Positions 50,863-60,959 of a stretch of 64,000 nucleotides of DNA are shown piece after piece. The notes below the pieces were generated by a model. It saw nothing but the letters and a program-made list of their open reading frames with translations. It did not search any database and was not told the DNA's origin. The DNA is from an uncultured Lactobacillus sp. Its GTDB lineage: Bacteria > Bacillota > Bacilli > Lactobacillales > Lactobacillaceae. The stretch is taken from the NCBI GenBank assembly GCA_937916845.1, contig CALFSK010000051.1:1-64000 (forward strand), written 5' to 3'. Position 1 is the stretch's first letter. Every line of letters begins with the position of its first letter. A program made the translations under genes and the position numbers.

Positions 50863-52329
50863 TTAGGCTGTGATGACATCTTTAAATAGCCCGTAGACAA
50901 AGTCGTTGGCGTTAAATGGCCGTAAATCAGTCACTTTTTCACCTAGACCAACGTATTTCACAGCGAGGTGCAGTTCGTTTCGAATCGCTAACACGATCCC
51001 ACCACGAGCCGTCCCGTCGAGTTTCGTCAAAACGATGCCACTCACGTCCGTAGACTGCTTGAACAGTTTTGCCTGGTTCAACGCATTCTGCCCAGTTGTG
51101 GCATCCAACACTAGTAAGACTTCGTGCGGTGCGTCCGGAATTTCACGCGTGATGACCCGTTTGATCTTTTCCAACTCATTCATCAAGTTGACTTTGTTTT
51201 GCAACCGACCGGCGGTATCAACGAATAACACGTCGTAATCTTCCGCCTTAGCTTTCTTGACCGCGTCAAAACAAACCGAGGCTGGATCACTCTTCTCAGG
51301 ACCAGCGACAACGTCAACGCCGTCCCGTTCGCCCCAAACTTGTAATTGTTGAATGGCACCCGCCCGGAACGTGTCACAGGCAGCCAACAGAACTTTTTTG
51401 TCCTGCTGTTTATACATGTTTGCCATTTTACCGATGGTCGTCGTCTTACCGGCCCCGTTGACCCCAACAAACAGGATCACGGTTGGGCCGCTTTTTGCCA
51501 TGTGAATCGAATTATCTTCGCCTTTACCGGCTTCACCGTACATATCGACTAACTTTTCAACGATAACGCTAGAAATTTCTTTCTTGCTCTTAACGTTTTG
51601 AAGCTTTACTTCGTCACGTAACTCGTCACTGATCCGCATCGCCGTTTCATAACCGACATCGGATTCAATCAACGTGTCTTCCAAATCGTCGAAGAAACTC
51701 TCGTCAACGTGGCGGAAGTTGGCCAAAAAGGCGTTGATACGATCGCCAAAGGTCTTCCGGGACTTCTTCAAACCTTCGTCGTAACGTTCAGCCTCCGTTG
51801 GTTCGGCTTCACTGTCAGCTGGGGCCTCAGATTCAGCCACAGCCGCACTGGTTGCTGCTGAGACCACTTCTGGCGCGTCACTCGTCTCATCTACAGTGAC
51901 CGCTGCTTCACTAGCAGGCGCTGCTTCGGCCGCACTTTGACTCGCAACCGCTGCTTTTAAAGCTGCAATTGACTTCGCAACGGCTTCACTAGCCGTTAAT
52001 TGGGGTGCTGCTGAAGATTCAGCTTCCGTTGAGGCTACGTCACTGTCAGGTGCTTGTGACGCCGTTGCTGATTCAGCTGCGACTGATTCTACGACGGGGG
52101 CTTCGGAAACGACTTGGGCCGAAACGGGCGCCTCAGAAACTGGGGCTTCACTACTAGCTACTGGACTCTCGACTGGCGCACTGCTAGCAGCGGCGCTTTC
52201 AACGTCACTAGTACCAGCACTCGCCTGACTAGTTTCACTGTCAACAGCTTCACTAGCTGCCGCGCTTGCTTGGGATTCTTCAGATTCAGGTAAACTGAAT
52301 GCTTTTTTCAGGCGACTAAACAGTCCCAT
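50863..52329 (-). CDS. ftsY: SRP receptor FtsY
   Basis: Membrane-targeting GTPase that docks the SRP. Residues about 15-175 are a long acidic Ser/Ala/Glu/Val-rich A domain with SEAPVSEAPVS-type repeats. The NG domain follows, with P-loop GVNGAGKT near 288-295, DTAGRLQNK and TKLDGTARGG. 488 residues. The ATG at 52329 (MGLFSRLKKAF) follows AAGGAAG by 8 nt and makes the basic amphipathic N-terminus used for membrane contact. Located 27 nt after smc. Confidence 0.96.
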   Translation of the reverse strand: MGLFSRLKKAFSLPESEESQASAAASEAVDSETSQASAGTSDVESAAASSAPVESPVASSEAPVSEAPVSAQVVSEAPVVESVAAESATASQAPDSDVASTEAESSAAPQLTASEAVAKSIAALKAAVASQSAAEAAPASEAAVTVDETSDAPEVVSAATSAAVAESEAPADSEAEPTEAERYDEGLKKSRKTFGDRINAFLANFRHVDESFFDDLEDTLIESDVGYETAMRISDELRDEVKLQNVKSKKEISSVIVEKLVDMYGEAGKGEDNSIHMAKSGPTVILFVGVNGAGKTTTIGKMANMYKQQDKKVLLAACDTFRAGAIQQLQVWGERDGVDVVAGPEKSDPASVCFDAVKKAKAEDYDVLFVDTAGRLQNKVNLMNELEKIKRVITREIPDAPHEVLLVLDATTGQNALNQAKLFKQSTDVSGIVLTKLDGTARGGIVLAIRNELHLAVKYVGLGEKVTDLRPFNANDFVYGLFKDVITA

Positions 52330-52356
52330 ATTGAACACTTCCTTTTCTTATTTGAA

Positions 52357-55300
52357 TTAGTTTTGTTCATTTTTAAGATCTGCTAAGGATACCGAAACCA
52401 TTTTGGAGACACCGGATTCTTCCATGGTGACACCGTATAAGACATCGGCGTGCATCATCGTTCCCTTACGGTGCGTGATGATAACAAACTGCGTCCCCGT
52501 TTGGAAATCATTTAGATATTGACTGAAACGGTCAACGTTGGCATCGTCCAACGCGGCCTCAGCTTCATCCAAAATACTAAACGGTACTGGACGAACCGCC
52601 AAGATTGCAAATAGCAAGGTGATGGCAGTCAAGGCTCGTTCCCCACCAGATAATAGGCTTAATCGTTGGAACTTCTTGCCAGGTGGCTGGGCCATGATAT
52701 CGACCCCGCTCGTCAGCAAGTGGGCCGGATCGGTTAAAATCAATTCGGCCTTCCCGCCACCAAACATTTGCACGAAGATCGTACTAAACTGTTCGGCAAC
52801 TTTGTCAAAGGCCGTCTTAAAGCGGGTCGCGACGGTCGTATCTAAATCGGCCATCGTTTGTAATAAGTGGGCTTTGGATTCTTTCAAATCGCTAGCCTGC
52901 AGACTTAAGAAGTCGTAACGTTCCTTCACGCGGTCGAACTCTTCAATCGCGCCTAGGTTAACCGTCCCAATTTCATCCAACCCACGTTTTAACAGCTTCA
53001 ACTGCTCATTAATGGCCGGCAGTTCTAAGTCACTGACGTCGCTTTGGGCCGCTTCAACCGTCAAACTATACTTTTCGGCCAAATCCGCCGTTGCGTGATC
53101 GACCTCACCAGTTAGCTTGGTTTGACTCAATTCAAGACGCCGGTAATCGTCAGTTGCGGCGGCAGCTAGTTGCTGATTGCGGACCTGTTGATCTGAAAGA
53201 TCTTCAACGGTATCGTTGAGGTCGCCTAAGCGTTGGTCACAGTCTTTACGGGCCTGCAGTACTTCGGCTTGACTAGCTTTGGCCGTTTTAAGGACCGATG
53301 CCCGTTCCTGCACCGACATCTGTTGACTCGCAAGGTCCGTCTTGATTTCTTCCAAACTAGCACGCGCTTGCGTTTGCGCCTGGGTCTGCTGCTGGGCCTG
53401 TTGGTCACACTGTTCGACCTGGGCCTGCGTTTGTTTACACCGTTCCTGCAACGTGACCAGTTGTTCACGTTGCTCTTGTAACCGACTACTTTGCGCCTTT
53501 TGATAGGCTTCGTAGTCGTTTTGCTGCTGTTCAACCGTTGCCATTTGGGCTTGGTAGTCTTTCAGCTTAGCGTCGTTATCGGTCTTAGCTTGCTCGTTTC
53601 GCGCAACCTGATCTTCATAACTATCATCGGCCTGACTACGCTGGCGCTGTTCATAATCAAGGGCTTTAACCTGACGTGCCAATTGGGTCTGTTCACTTTG
53701 AGCTGCCTGTAACTGGGCTTGGACCTGGTTCAATTGATCCTTTAAGTCACTCAGCCGTTGTTGATTCGTCTCAATCTGCGAAGAGAGGTCCTGATTAGCT
53801 TTCTTAGCGTCAGCCAAGTCCTTCTCATAGGTGATTAATTCGCCTTGCATCTGGTCAACATTCGCCGCAATCTTTTCAGCGGACTGTTGCTGTTGTAACA
53901 GTCCGTTGTCATCGTGACGGATCGCACCACCCGTAATCGCACCACTGGCTGCAATCGTTTCACCACCGACCGTGACTAATTTGCAACGGAAACGACGGGT
54001 ACGTGAAATGGCCATGGCGTGATCTAGCGTGTCAACAATGACCGTTGTGCCTAGTAAATAGCGTTTAATCGCTAGTAACTGGGGTTCACAATCGACCAGT
54101 TCACTGGCAATGCCCAAAACACCGGGTTGTTGTTGCAACTCGTGTTCAGTATTGACGGCAAGTTGCCGGGCTTGAATCCGGTCGACTGGTAAAAAGGTCG
54201 CCCGACCGGCGTGGTTCTGCTTTAAGAAATTAACCACGACCTTGGCCGTTTGCTGAGTATCACAAACGATGTTTTGCAATTGCCCACCAAGTGCAACTTC
54301 TACGGCTTTCGTATATGAACTCGGGACCGTTAACAGTTCCGAGACTGCCCCAGCGACACCGGCAAACTGTTGCCGATGTTGTAAGACCATCCGCACACCG
54401 GCGTAAAAATTAGTGTAACGTTCTTGAACCGATTGTAACGCCTCTAACCGTGACTTTTCGCGTTGCATCATCCCAGCTGCGTCTAACCACCGTTGCTGTT
54501 GCTGATCAATCTTAACGGCGTTAGCTTTAAACTGTTCCCGTTGCTGCGTTAACGCGGTTTGTTGCTGCGTCACTTGATTTTGCAAGGTACTCTGGTCACG
54601 GTTATGAACATCGACCGTCGTTTGTGCCCGCTTAAGATTAGCTTGGGCCGTCGCTAAACGTTGGGCCAACGCATCCGTTTGGTTACCCGCTTGTTGAAGC
54701 TGCTTGACTAAATTCTTAGCTTCGTTGTTCAGTTCAGCTTGAACCTGCTTCTCATCTACAAACGCATTACGCAACGCGGTTAATTGATCAGCCAATTGTT
54801 TACGTCCCGCCTCACTAGTTGCCGTCGTCAGCTCGGCTACTGTCGCTTTCAACTGCTTGATTTGCTCGCGCTGCTGGTTCAGCTGGGCAGTTAGTTGGGT
54901 CCGTTGTTCACTCAAACTAGCCAGCTGATCCGTGGCGTTGGCCAATTCCGCTTGTAACCGACTTTGCGTGGCCTGCTGATTTTGCCGGCGTTCGGCGTCG
55001 ACCCCTTGTTGGCCCTGCGTATTTTCAATCGTTTTCGTTAATTCCAAGTTTTTGGCTGCCAATTGATCTTTTAGCTGCCGTTGTTCAGCCTGTTGGGCTG
55101 TCAACGTCGCCAACTTGGTTGCACCGGCATCAACTTGTTGTTGGTACTGAGTAACGAGTGTCTTGGCACCGGTCAGCTTCTGGTTGACCGTGACTAGTTG
55201 GTCGTGCGCAATTGTAATCTTTTTGACTAAGCGTGAACGGTCTAAATCGTCATACTTTTGTTTTTGATCTTGATAATCCCGGGCTAAACTAGCTTGTTGC

Positions 55301-55917
55301 TCCAGCGGTCCTTTTTGTTGCGCGAGTTCCGCAATGATGTCATTGACCCGGTCTAAATAGTCGGTCGTTTCTGCTAGTTTAGCCTCCGTGGTACTTTTAT
55401 CCTTTTTGTACTTTAAAACACCTGCAACGTCTTCGATGATGCTCCGACGATCTTCCGGTTTGGCGTTAAAGACTGCTTCGACTCGACCTTGTGAAATAAC
55501 GGAGAAGGAATCTTTTCCCAGCCCCGTATCAATCATTAAGTTGGTGATGTCTTTTAGCCGACAACTTTGGTTATTGATTAAATAATCACTGTCACCATTC
55601 CGGAACAATTTACGGGTAATGCTGACTTCCGCATAGTCGAGTGGTAAAAAGTGGTCACTATTATCAAACGTAATCGTGACTTTTGCCATGTTGAGCGGCT
55701 TGCGGTTTGCGGAACCGGCAAAGATAACGTCGGTCATTTTTGTTCCGCGTAAGCTTTTGACGGCTTGCTCGCCCAGGACCCAGCGAATGGCTTCGATAAT
55801 GTTACTCTTACCACTACCGTTTGGGCCGACAATGCCAGTCATTCCGGCTTGAAAATCAATTTTGGTTTTATCGGCAAAGGATTTAAAGCCGCTGATTTCT
55901 AATGATTTAAGTTGCAT
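52357..55917 (-). CDS. smc: Chromosome segregation protein SMC
   Basis: 1186-residue condensin ATPase. Walker A GPNGSGKS (31-38), long coiled coils (about 170-500 and 670-1010), a central hinge (about 510-660), signature LLSGGERALTAI and Walker B ILDEAEAALDD near the C-terminus. It compacts and segregates the chromosome with ScpA/ScpB. Start ATG 55917, AGGAAG upstream. In the usual rnc-smc-ftsY order, but element B3 separates it from rnc. Confidence 0.97.
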   Translation of the reverse strand: MQLKSLEISGFKSFADKTKIDFQAGMTGIVGPNGSGKSNIIEAIRWVLGEQAVKSLRGTKMTDVIFAGSANRKPLNMAKVTITFDNSDHFLPLDYAEVSITRKLFRNGDSDYLINNQSCRLKDITNLMIDTGLGKDSFSVISQGRVEAVFNAKPEDRRSIIEDVAGVLKYKKDKSTTEAKLAETTDYLDRVNDIIAELAQQKGPLEQQASLARDYQDQKQKYDDLDRSRLVKKITIAHDQLVTVNQKLTGAKTLVTQYQQQVDAGATKLATLTAQQAEQRQLKDQLAAKNLELTKTIENTQGQQGVDAERRQNQQATQSRLQAELANATDQLASLSEQRTQLTAQLNQQREQIKQLKATVAELTTATSEAGRKQLADQLTALRNAFVDEKQVQAELNNEAKNLVKQLQQAGNQTDALAQRLATAQANLKRAQTTVDVHNRDQSTLQNQVTQQQTALTQQREQFKANAVKIDQQQQRWLDAAGMMQREKSRLEALQSVQERYTNFYAGVRMVLQHRQQFAGVAGAVSELLTVPSSYTKAVEVALGGQLQNIVCDTQQTAKVVVNFLKQNHAGRATFLPVDRIQARQLAVNTEHELQQQPGVLGIASELVDCEPQLLAIKRYLLGTTVIVDTLDHAMAISRTRRFRCKLVTVGGETIAASGAITGGAIRHDDNGLLQQQQSAEKIAANVDQMQGELITYEKDLADAKKANQDLSSQIETNQQRLSDLKDQLNQVQAQLQAAQSEQTQLARQVKALDYEQRQRSQADDSYEDQVARNEQAKTDNDAKLKDYQAQMATVEQQQNDYEAYQKAQSSRLQEQREQLVTLQERCKQTQAQVEQCDQQAQQQTQAQTQARASLEEIKTDLASQQMSVQERASVLKTAKASQAEVLQARKDCDQRLGDLNDTVEDLSDQQVRNQQLAAAATDDYRRLELSQTKLTGEVDHATADLAEKYSLTVEAAQSDVSDLELPAINEQLKLLKRGLDEIGTVNLGAIEEFDRVKERYDFLSLQASDLKESKAHLLQTMADLDTTVATRFKTAFDKVAEQFSTIFVQMFGGGKAELILTDPAHLLTSGVDIMAQPPGKKFQRLSLLSGGERALTAITLLFAILAVRPVPFSILDEAEAALDDANVDRFSQYLNDFQTGTQFVIITHRKGTMMHADVLYGVTMEESGVSKMVSVSLADLKNEQN

Positions 55918-56034
55918 TCGACACAAACTTCCTGTAATTATTAATCGTTACTTACTGACAACGTTAAAATATCTAATACTTGTACTCATTAATGCCATTA
56001 ACAGCAGTAATCGTTATTACTACTGTTAATCGGA

Positions 56035-56204
56035 GGCTGTCACTGATGGCATCGGTCGTGAAGGTGGCTTTTGACCGGTGATTTTCCGGTCTTAGGCCAC
56101 GGACGGTCTGAAACAATTACGTTCTTTGTAATTGTTTCAGGCGAAGGGCAAGACGTTTTTCAGGCTTGACCCGGTCCCACGACCGCATGTCATCAGTGAC
56201 AACC
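56035..56204 (+). repeat. Structured repeat B, copy B3
   Basis: Outer arms GGCTGTCACTGATG / CATCAGTGACAACC (one mismatch) and GGTCGTG/CACGACC; hairpins GTGGC..GGCCAC, CTGAAACAATTAC / GTAATTGTTTCAG (a recoded stem) and CAAG/CTTG. It fills most of the 327-nt gap between rnc and smc; no element A here. Confidence 0.85.
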
Positions 56205-56244
56205 GGACTAGGTTCATAAAAGACTAACTTTGGTTTTTTAAGAC

Positions 56245-56943
56245 CTAATCCTGCTGTTGTGCTTGGGTGTAAGCTTGGTGAGCCGCGCTTTGTTCGGCTT
56301 CCTTCTTGGAATGTCCCCAGCCTTGGCCAATCTTTTTACCATCGGCTAAGACGGCAATTTCGTAAGACCGTTCGTTGGCAGGACCATCTTGTTCAACGAG
56401 TTGATAGTCGATGGCAACGTCGCCATCCCGTTGTAAATATTCTTGCAACGTGGTCTTATAATCAAAGACCCCATCAAAGCGACCTTCGTCCAACTTAGGA
56501 AAGATGACTTGGCGAACGAATTTCAAAACTGGTTCCCGGCCTTGATCTAGGTACAAGGCCCCAACGAAGGATTCAAAAATATCACAGAGGAGGGAATCAC
56601 GTTCCCACGCCCGTGCTTTTTGTTCCCCTTTACCTAAGCGGATATATTGTGGAAACCCGCACTCCCGCGCGAAACTGGCGAAACTATCTTCGCACACCAT
56701 CGCAGCTCGGAGGCGAGTCAACTTGCCTTGGGGCATGTCTTTATAGCGTTTGTATAAATACTCGGATACGGCTAATTCCAAGACGGCATCCCCCAAAAAT
56801 TCGACCCGTTCATAAAACTTTAAGTTTTGATCCTGATGTTCATTGACGTATGAGGCCTGCGTGAAGGCTTCCGCTAATAAATCAGGGTTGTTAAAAACGA
56901 TCCCAAAACGGTCTTTGAGCATCGCGGCTAATTCTGTAATCAT
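56245..56943 (-). CDS. rnc: Ribonuclease III
   Basis: Double-strand-specific endoribonuclease that processes rRNA precursors and structured mRNAs. Catalytic signature ERVEFLGDAVLELA (45-58; acidic E48, D52) in the N-terminal domain and a C-terminal dsRBD (about 160-228). 232 residues. AAGGAAGG precedes the ATG. Downstream lies a long hairpin element (B3), a plausible substrate for the enzyme itself. Confidence 0.97.
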   Translation of the reverse strand: MITELAAMLKDRFGIVFNNPDLLAEAFTQASYVNEHQDQNLKFYERVEFLGDAVLELAVSEYLYKRYKDMPQGKLTRLRAAMVCEDSFASFARECGFPQYIRLGKGEQKARAWERDSLLCDIFESFVGALYLDQGREPVLKFVRQVIFPKLDEGRFDGVFDYKTTLQEYLQRDGDVAIDYQLVEQDGPANERSYEIAVLADGKKIGQGWGHSKKEAEQSAAHQAYTQAQQQD

Positions 56944-57044
56944 ATTGTGCTTCCTTCCTTAAATAAAATACCGATACAATTAAATATTATACTATGATTG
57001 GGTGTTTAATAACAATTTTATTAGGTGTGCGCCCCCTAATAATC

Positions 57045-57078
57045 AAAAAGCAGGTCCCAATTGGGAGACCTGCTTTTT
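57045..57078 (-). terminator. Terminator after acpP
   Basis: Stem AAAAAGCAGGTC / GACCTGCTTTTT with an inner CCCAATTGGG, 9 nt after the acpP stop. Confidence 0.92.
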
Positions 57079-57086
57079 GAAGACCA

Positions 57087-57332
57087 TTATTTTGCTTGGT
57101 GAGCAGCGACGTAATCGACAACTTCACCAACCGTTGAGAGCTTTTCGGCGTCTTCGTCGGAAATTTCACTTCCAAAGGTATCTTCAAGTTCCAATACAAA
57201 TTCGACAAAATCAATGGAGTCAGCGTCCAAATCTTTTTGCAAATTCATTTCATTGGTAACTTTACTTTGATCAATTTCAAAACGATCGGCAATGATGGCC
57301 GCAATCTTGTTAAAAATTTCTTCTTTAGTCAT
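57087..57332 (-). CDS. acpP: Acyl carrier protein
   Basis: 81-residue acidic carrier of fatty acyl chains. S39 in DLDADSIDF is the phosphopantetheine site. The ATG at 57332 (MTKEEIFNKI) is family-like; an upstream start at 57347 is not needed. It follows plsX by 38 nt, as in many Firmicutes, but without fabD and fabG in between. Confidence 0.96.
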   Translation of the reverse strand: MTKEEIFNKIAAIIADRFEIDQSKVTNEMNLQKDLDADSIDFVEFVLELEDTFGSEISDEDAEKLSTVGEVVDYVAAHQAK

Positions 57333-57370
57333 GTAGAAACTCCTCACTAACTTGAATTCACTAAAGTATT

Positions 57371-58417
57371 CTAATCGTTTTCCGCAGGCTTGTCTACACT
57401 TGCTTGCTGATTAGCTTGTTGGGTGGCAAAGTACTCCGCCACACCGGGCACAAGATCCGTGCTAACCATCTGACGAATTTGACGGATCGTGTTAACGATG
57501 GTTGGCGCTTTACTGGAACCGTGCGCCTTCACAACGGGCGCCTGCAAACCTAATAAGACGGCCCCGCCGTACTGTGAATAGTCCATTTGTGAGCGAATCT
57601 GATTGAAGCCGTTCTTTAGCAGTAAACCACCTAGCTTACCACCGACCCCGGTATTATAAACGGCGTCCTTAACTAATCCCAGCATAGAACGGGCAGTTCC
57701 TTCAATACTCTTCAAAACGGCGTTACCGGTAAAACCGTCAGTAACGACGACGTCCGCAACTCCGTTCAATAAATCACGAGATTCAACGTTACCAACAAAG
57801 TTAATGTCAGCCGTCTGGGAAAGTAATTCAAAGGCCGCCTTATGCACCTTATTGCCCTTATCGTCTTCCGTCCCATTATTAAGTAAAGCGACCCGCGGAT
57901 TCTTCGCGTGCATCATGCGTTCCGCGTAATAAGTGCCTAACACACCGTATTGTTGCAAGTTCAACGGCTTACTGTCGGCGTTAGCCCCAATGTCCATCAT
58001 CACAAAGTTCGACTGGTTCGCATTGCGAACGACGGGTAAAGCCGTAACTAATCCGGGACGGTCAATCCCTTTGATTCGGCCAACAATAAATAACCCGGCT
58101 GCTAATACCGCACCCGAATTACCGGCAGAGAAAAAGGCATCAGCCTGACCGTCTTTAACGGCTTGGGCAGCCATCACGATCGATGAGTTCTTTTTGCGGC
58201 GCACGGCCCGTACCGGTTCGTCTTCCATCGTGATCACTTCGTCAGCGTTAATAATTTGGATGCGTTCCCGGTTCTTTAACTGGGCAGTAATGACGTCCCG
58301 TTGACCGTAAAGTAAAAAGACCGTGTCCTCAAATAAGTCGCGGGCCTGTTCGACCCCTTCAATTACTGCGTTAGGGGCGTAGTCGCCACCCATGGCATCG
58401 ATCGCAATTTTGATCAT
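57371..58417 (-). CDS. plsX: Phosphate acyltransferase PlsX
   Basis: Makes acyl-phosphate from acyl-ACP, the acyl donor for PlsY in phosphatidate synthesis. 348 residues starting MIKIAIDAMGGDYAP (start 58417), with the GADGF-like segments DAFFSAGNSGAVLAAG and VTDGFTGN. Directly after recG and before acpP; cotranscription likely. Confidence 0.96.
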   Translation of the reverse strand: MIKIAIDAMGGDYAPNAVIEGVEQARDLFEDTVFLLYGQRDVITAQLKNRERIQIINADEVITMEDEPVRAVRRKKNSSIVMAAQAVKDGQADAFFSAGNSGAVLAAGLFIVGRIKGIDRPGLVTALPVVRNANQSNFVMMDIGANADSKPLNLQQYGVLGTYYAERMMHAKNPRVALLNNGTEDDKGNKVHKAAFELLSQTADINFVGNVESRDLLNGVADVVVTDGFTGNAVLKSIEGTARSMLGLVKDAVYNTGVGGKLGGLLLKNGFNQIRSQMDYSQYGGAVLLGLQAPVVKAHGSSKAPTIVNTIRQIRQMVSTDLVPGVAEYFATQQANQQASVDKPAEND

Positions 58418-58447
58418 CTTGTCACCATTTCCTCTCGTATTCACCAG

Positions 58448-60487
58448 CTAGTCTAAGGTTCCGACCGCCGCTAATTTCACTTTTAAATATTGGGCCAGTG
58501 CCCGGTTGTCCGGTTGGTCTTGCCAATCTGGCTGTTGCACAATGGCGTGTGCGTCCTGCTGCGCAACTTGTAAAACATTTAAGTCCGCAATCGGATCACC
58601 AACTTTAAAGGCCGGCATCCCCGACTGTTTGACGCCCAACACGTCCCCAGCGCCCCGTAATTCTAAGTCCTTTTGGGCAAGCACGAAACCATTGGTCGTT
58701 TCGGTCATAGTCTTCATCCGTTCAATCCCTTGTTGATTTTTGGGATCAGCCACTAAAATACAGAACGACGCTTTGCTTCCCCGGCCGACCCGGCCCCGCA
58801 ATTGATGAAGCTGAGCCAAACCAAACCGGTCAGCATCGTAGATCATCATGATGGTGGCGTTCTTCACGTCAACCCCCACTTCAATGACCGTCGTTGAGAC
58901 TAACACTTGTAGGTCACCCGCCTTAAATTCAGCCATAACGGCTTCCTTTTCCTCCGGTTTTAACCGACCGTGTAGAAGTCCAACTTTAATCGACGGACCA
59001 AAGTAATCTTGCAAATTAGCGGATAACGCTTCGGCATTTTTAACGTCCAGCGTTTCCGATTCTTCAATCAACGGGGTCACCACGTAGGCTTGTGAACCAG
59101 CGTCGATTTGTTGCCGCACAAAACTCAGCGCCGAATTGGCCTGATTACTGCGCACCCACGTCGTCTGGATCGGTTGGCGACCCGCGGGCAATTCATCAAT
59201 TTCTGACACGTCCATCTCACCATACGCAGTAATCGCTAAGGTTCGGGGAATCGGCGTCGCCGTCATGGCCAACGCATCGGGCTGACCACCCTTTTGTCGG
59301 AAAGCCGCCCGTTGATTGACCCCGAAACGGTGTTGCTCATCCGTAATGACCAATCCTAAGTTGGCGTACTCGACTCCGTCTTGAATCAGGGCGTGCGTCC
59401 CAATCAAGAGATTGATTTCACCAGCAGCTAGAGCCGCAAGCAACGTCTTGCGGGCCGCGGGCTTCGTTGAACCTGTCAGCAACGCAACGTTGACACCGGT
59501 ATCCGCAAACACCCGCGCCAAGTTATTGGCGTGTTGTTCCGCCAAGATTTCAGTCGGTGCCATTAAGGCCGCCTGATAACCAGCGGTAATGGCCGCATAC
59601 ATCACAATGGCCGCCACGATCGTTTTACCAGAACCCACGTCCCCTTGTAACAACCGGTTCATGTGTTGTGGTGATTTTAAATCCAGACAGATTTCATTGA
59701 CCACCCGTTTTTGCGCGTGGGTCAATTCAAACGGCAACGTCTTGATGAACGCCTTTAAACGGTCATTGTCATAGTGAATCGCAATCCCGTTGGTCGTCGC
59801 GTCATTTTTCTTGAGCGCCTGCATCTGCATTTGAAATAATAAGAACTCTTCGTAAGTAGCGGATCGGCGTGCCGCCGCAGACGCATCCTGACTAGCTGGA
59901 AAATGCATATCATGGACCATCTGGCGCCGTGATAGCAACCGGTACTTCGTCTTTAAGGCCGGTGGCACGATGTCGACCAACAAATCGGCGTAACTGTCAT
60001 ACGCCTGTTTAATCAACTTTTGAAGCGTCGTTTGCCGAACCGATTTACTAGCGGGATAAATCGACCCAAACGCTTCGTCGGCATTATTAGGATTAATGAT
60101 TTTCATCCCGGTCAAGCTGCTGCGCTTGGCGTCCCACTTACCGTAAACAGCAATCGGTTGGCCCGTCTCAATTTGTTTCATCAAATACGGCTGGTTAAAA
60201 AAAGTCACCATGTAAACGTCGTGTTCAATCAACAGCCGAAAGTTTAAGCGGTTCTTTTTACGGCCAAACCGTGCGAGAACCGGTTCCGAAGCGACGGTTC
60301 CCTTTAAAGTCACTTTTTCCTGATCAGCAATTTCATTAACATCTTTGACTTGGAGATCATCGTAGCGAAAGGGATAGTACGTTAAAAGGTCGGCGACCGT
60401 ATTAATTCCTAGTTCCGCTAACGCTTTTTGTCGCGCTGGACCAACACCGCTCAGCGTTCCCACGGCGTCACTTAATTGTTGTGCCAT
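58448..60487 (-). CDS. recG: ATP-dependent DNA helicase RecG
   Basis: Branch-migrating helicase that remodels stalled forks and Holliday junctions. 679 residues: N-terminal wedge/OB domain (about 1-150), Walker A GDVGSGKT near 279-286, DEQH motif in VITDEQHRFG, and the C-terminal TRG region (about 540-620). A purine-rich stretch (GGAAAGGGTGTGCGGAG) precedes the ATG. Confidence 0.97.
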   Translation of the reverse strand: MAQQLSDAVGTLSGVGPARQKALAELGINTVADLLTYYPFRYDDLQVKDVNEIADQEKVTLKGTVASEPVLARFGRKKNRLNFRLLIEHDVYMVTFFNQPYLMKQIETGQPIAVYGKWDAKRSSLTGMKIINPNNADEAFGSIYPASKSVRQTTLQKLIKQAYDSYADLLVDIVPPALKTKYRLLSRRQMVHDMHFPASQDASAAARRSATYEEFLLFQMQMQALKKNDATTNGIAIHYDNDRLKAFIKTLPFELTHAQKRVVNEICLDLKSPQHMNRLLQGDVGSGKTIVAAIVMYAAITAGYQAALMAPTEILAEQHANNLARVFADTGVNVALLTGSTKPAARKTLLAALAAGEINLLIGTHALIQDGVEYANLGLVITDEQHRFGVNQRAAFRQKGGQPDALAMTATPIPRTLAITAYGEMDVSEIDELPAGRQPIQTTWVRSNQANSALSFVRQQIDAGSQAYVVTPLIEESETLDVKNAEALSANLQDYFGPSIKVGLLHGRLKPEEKEAVMAEFKAGDLQVLVSTTVIEVGVDVKNATIMMIYDADRFGLAQLHQLRGRVGRGSKASFCILVADPKNQQGIERMKTMTETTNGFVLAQKDLELRGAGDVLGVKQSGMPAFKVGDPIADLNVLQVAQQDAHAIVQQPDWQDQPDNRALAQYLKVKLAAVGTLD

Positions 60488-60555
60488 CTCCGCACACCCT
60501 TTCCGAAAGATTATGTGTCAATTATACCAAAGACTTTAATGACTGACCAAACACC

Positions 60556-60890
60556 TAGTTACCGCTCCGTCGGGTAGCCTTAGTGTGCTCAAAACAGACT
60601 TTCTATTATGATTTGGATAATCAGAGGTTGTCACTGATGATATCGGTCGTGAAGGTGGTGTTGGCACGGCGTTTTTTTGCCGGTCATACACCACGGACAG
60701 TCCGGAACAATTGCGCTTTTTGCAATTATTCCGGGCGAGGGACTAGACCGCTTCCCAGGCTAGGACCGGCCCCACGACCGCATGTCATCAGTGACAACCG
60801 GACTAACTCACAAGTGATTAATTTGTATTAGTCTAAATACCGATACAACAGTAATCAATCCCTAAATTTAACTTTCAATCTTTAATTAAA
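60556..60890 (+). repeat. Composite element with A deleted, B4 intact
   Basis: Between recG and fakA. Starts with only the left arm of element A (CGCTCCGTCGGGTAGCC), then spacer, B4 and the long right flank shared with 20067-20152. No gene. Confidence 0.8.
60626..60799 (+). repeat. Structured repeat B, copy B4
   Basis: Outer arms GGTTGTCACTGATGA / TCATCAGTGACAACC, perfect. Hairpins GTGGTGT../..ACACCAC, CCGGAACAATTGC / GCAATTATTCCGG and CTAG/CTAG. The first hairpin stem differs completely from B2 and B3 but still pairs. Confidence 0.85.
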
Positions 60891-60959
60891 ACACAAAAAG
60901 GGACTGGCACCTTAACAAGCCCAACCCCAATCTGCATGATCTATTTAATTAAGCTAACT

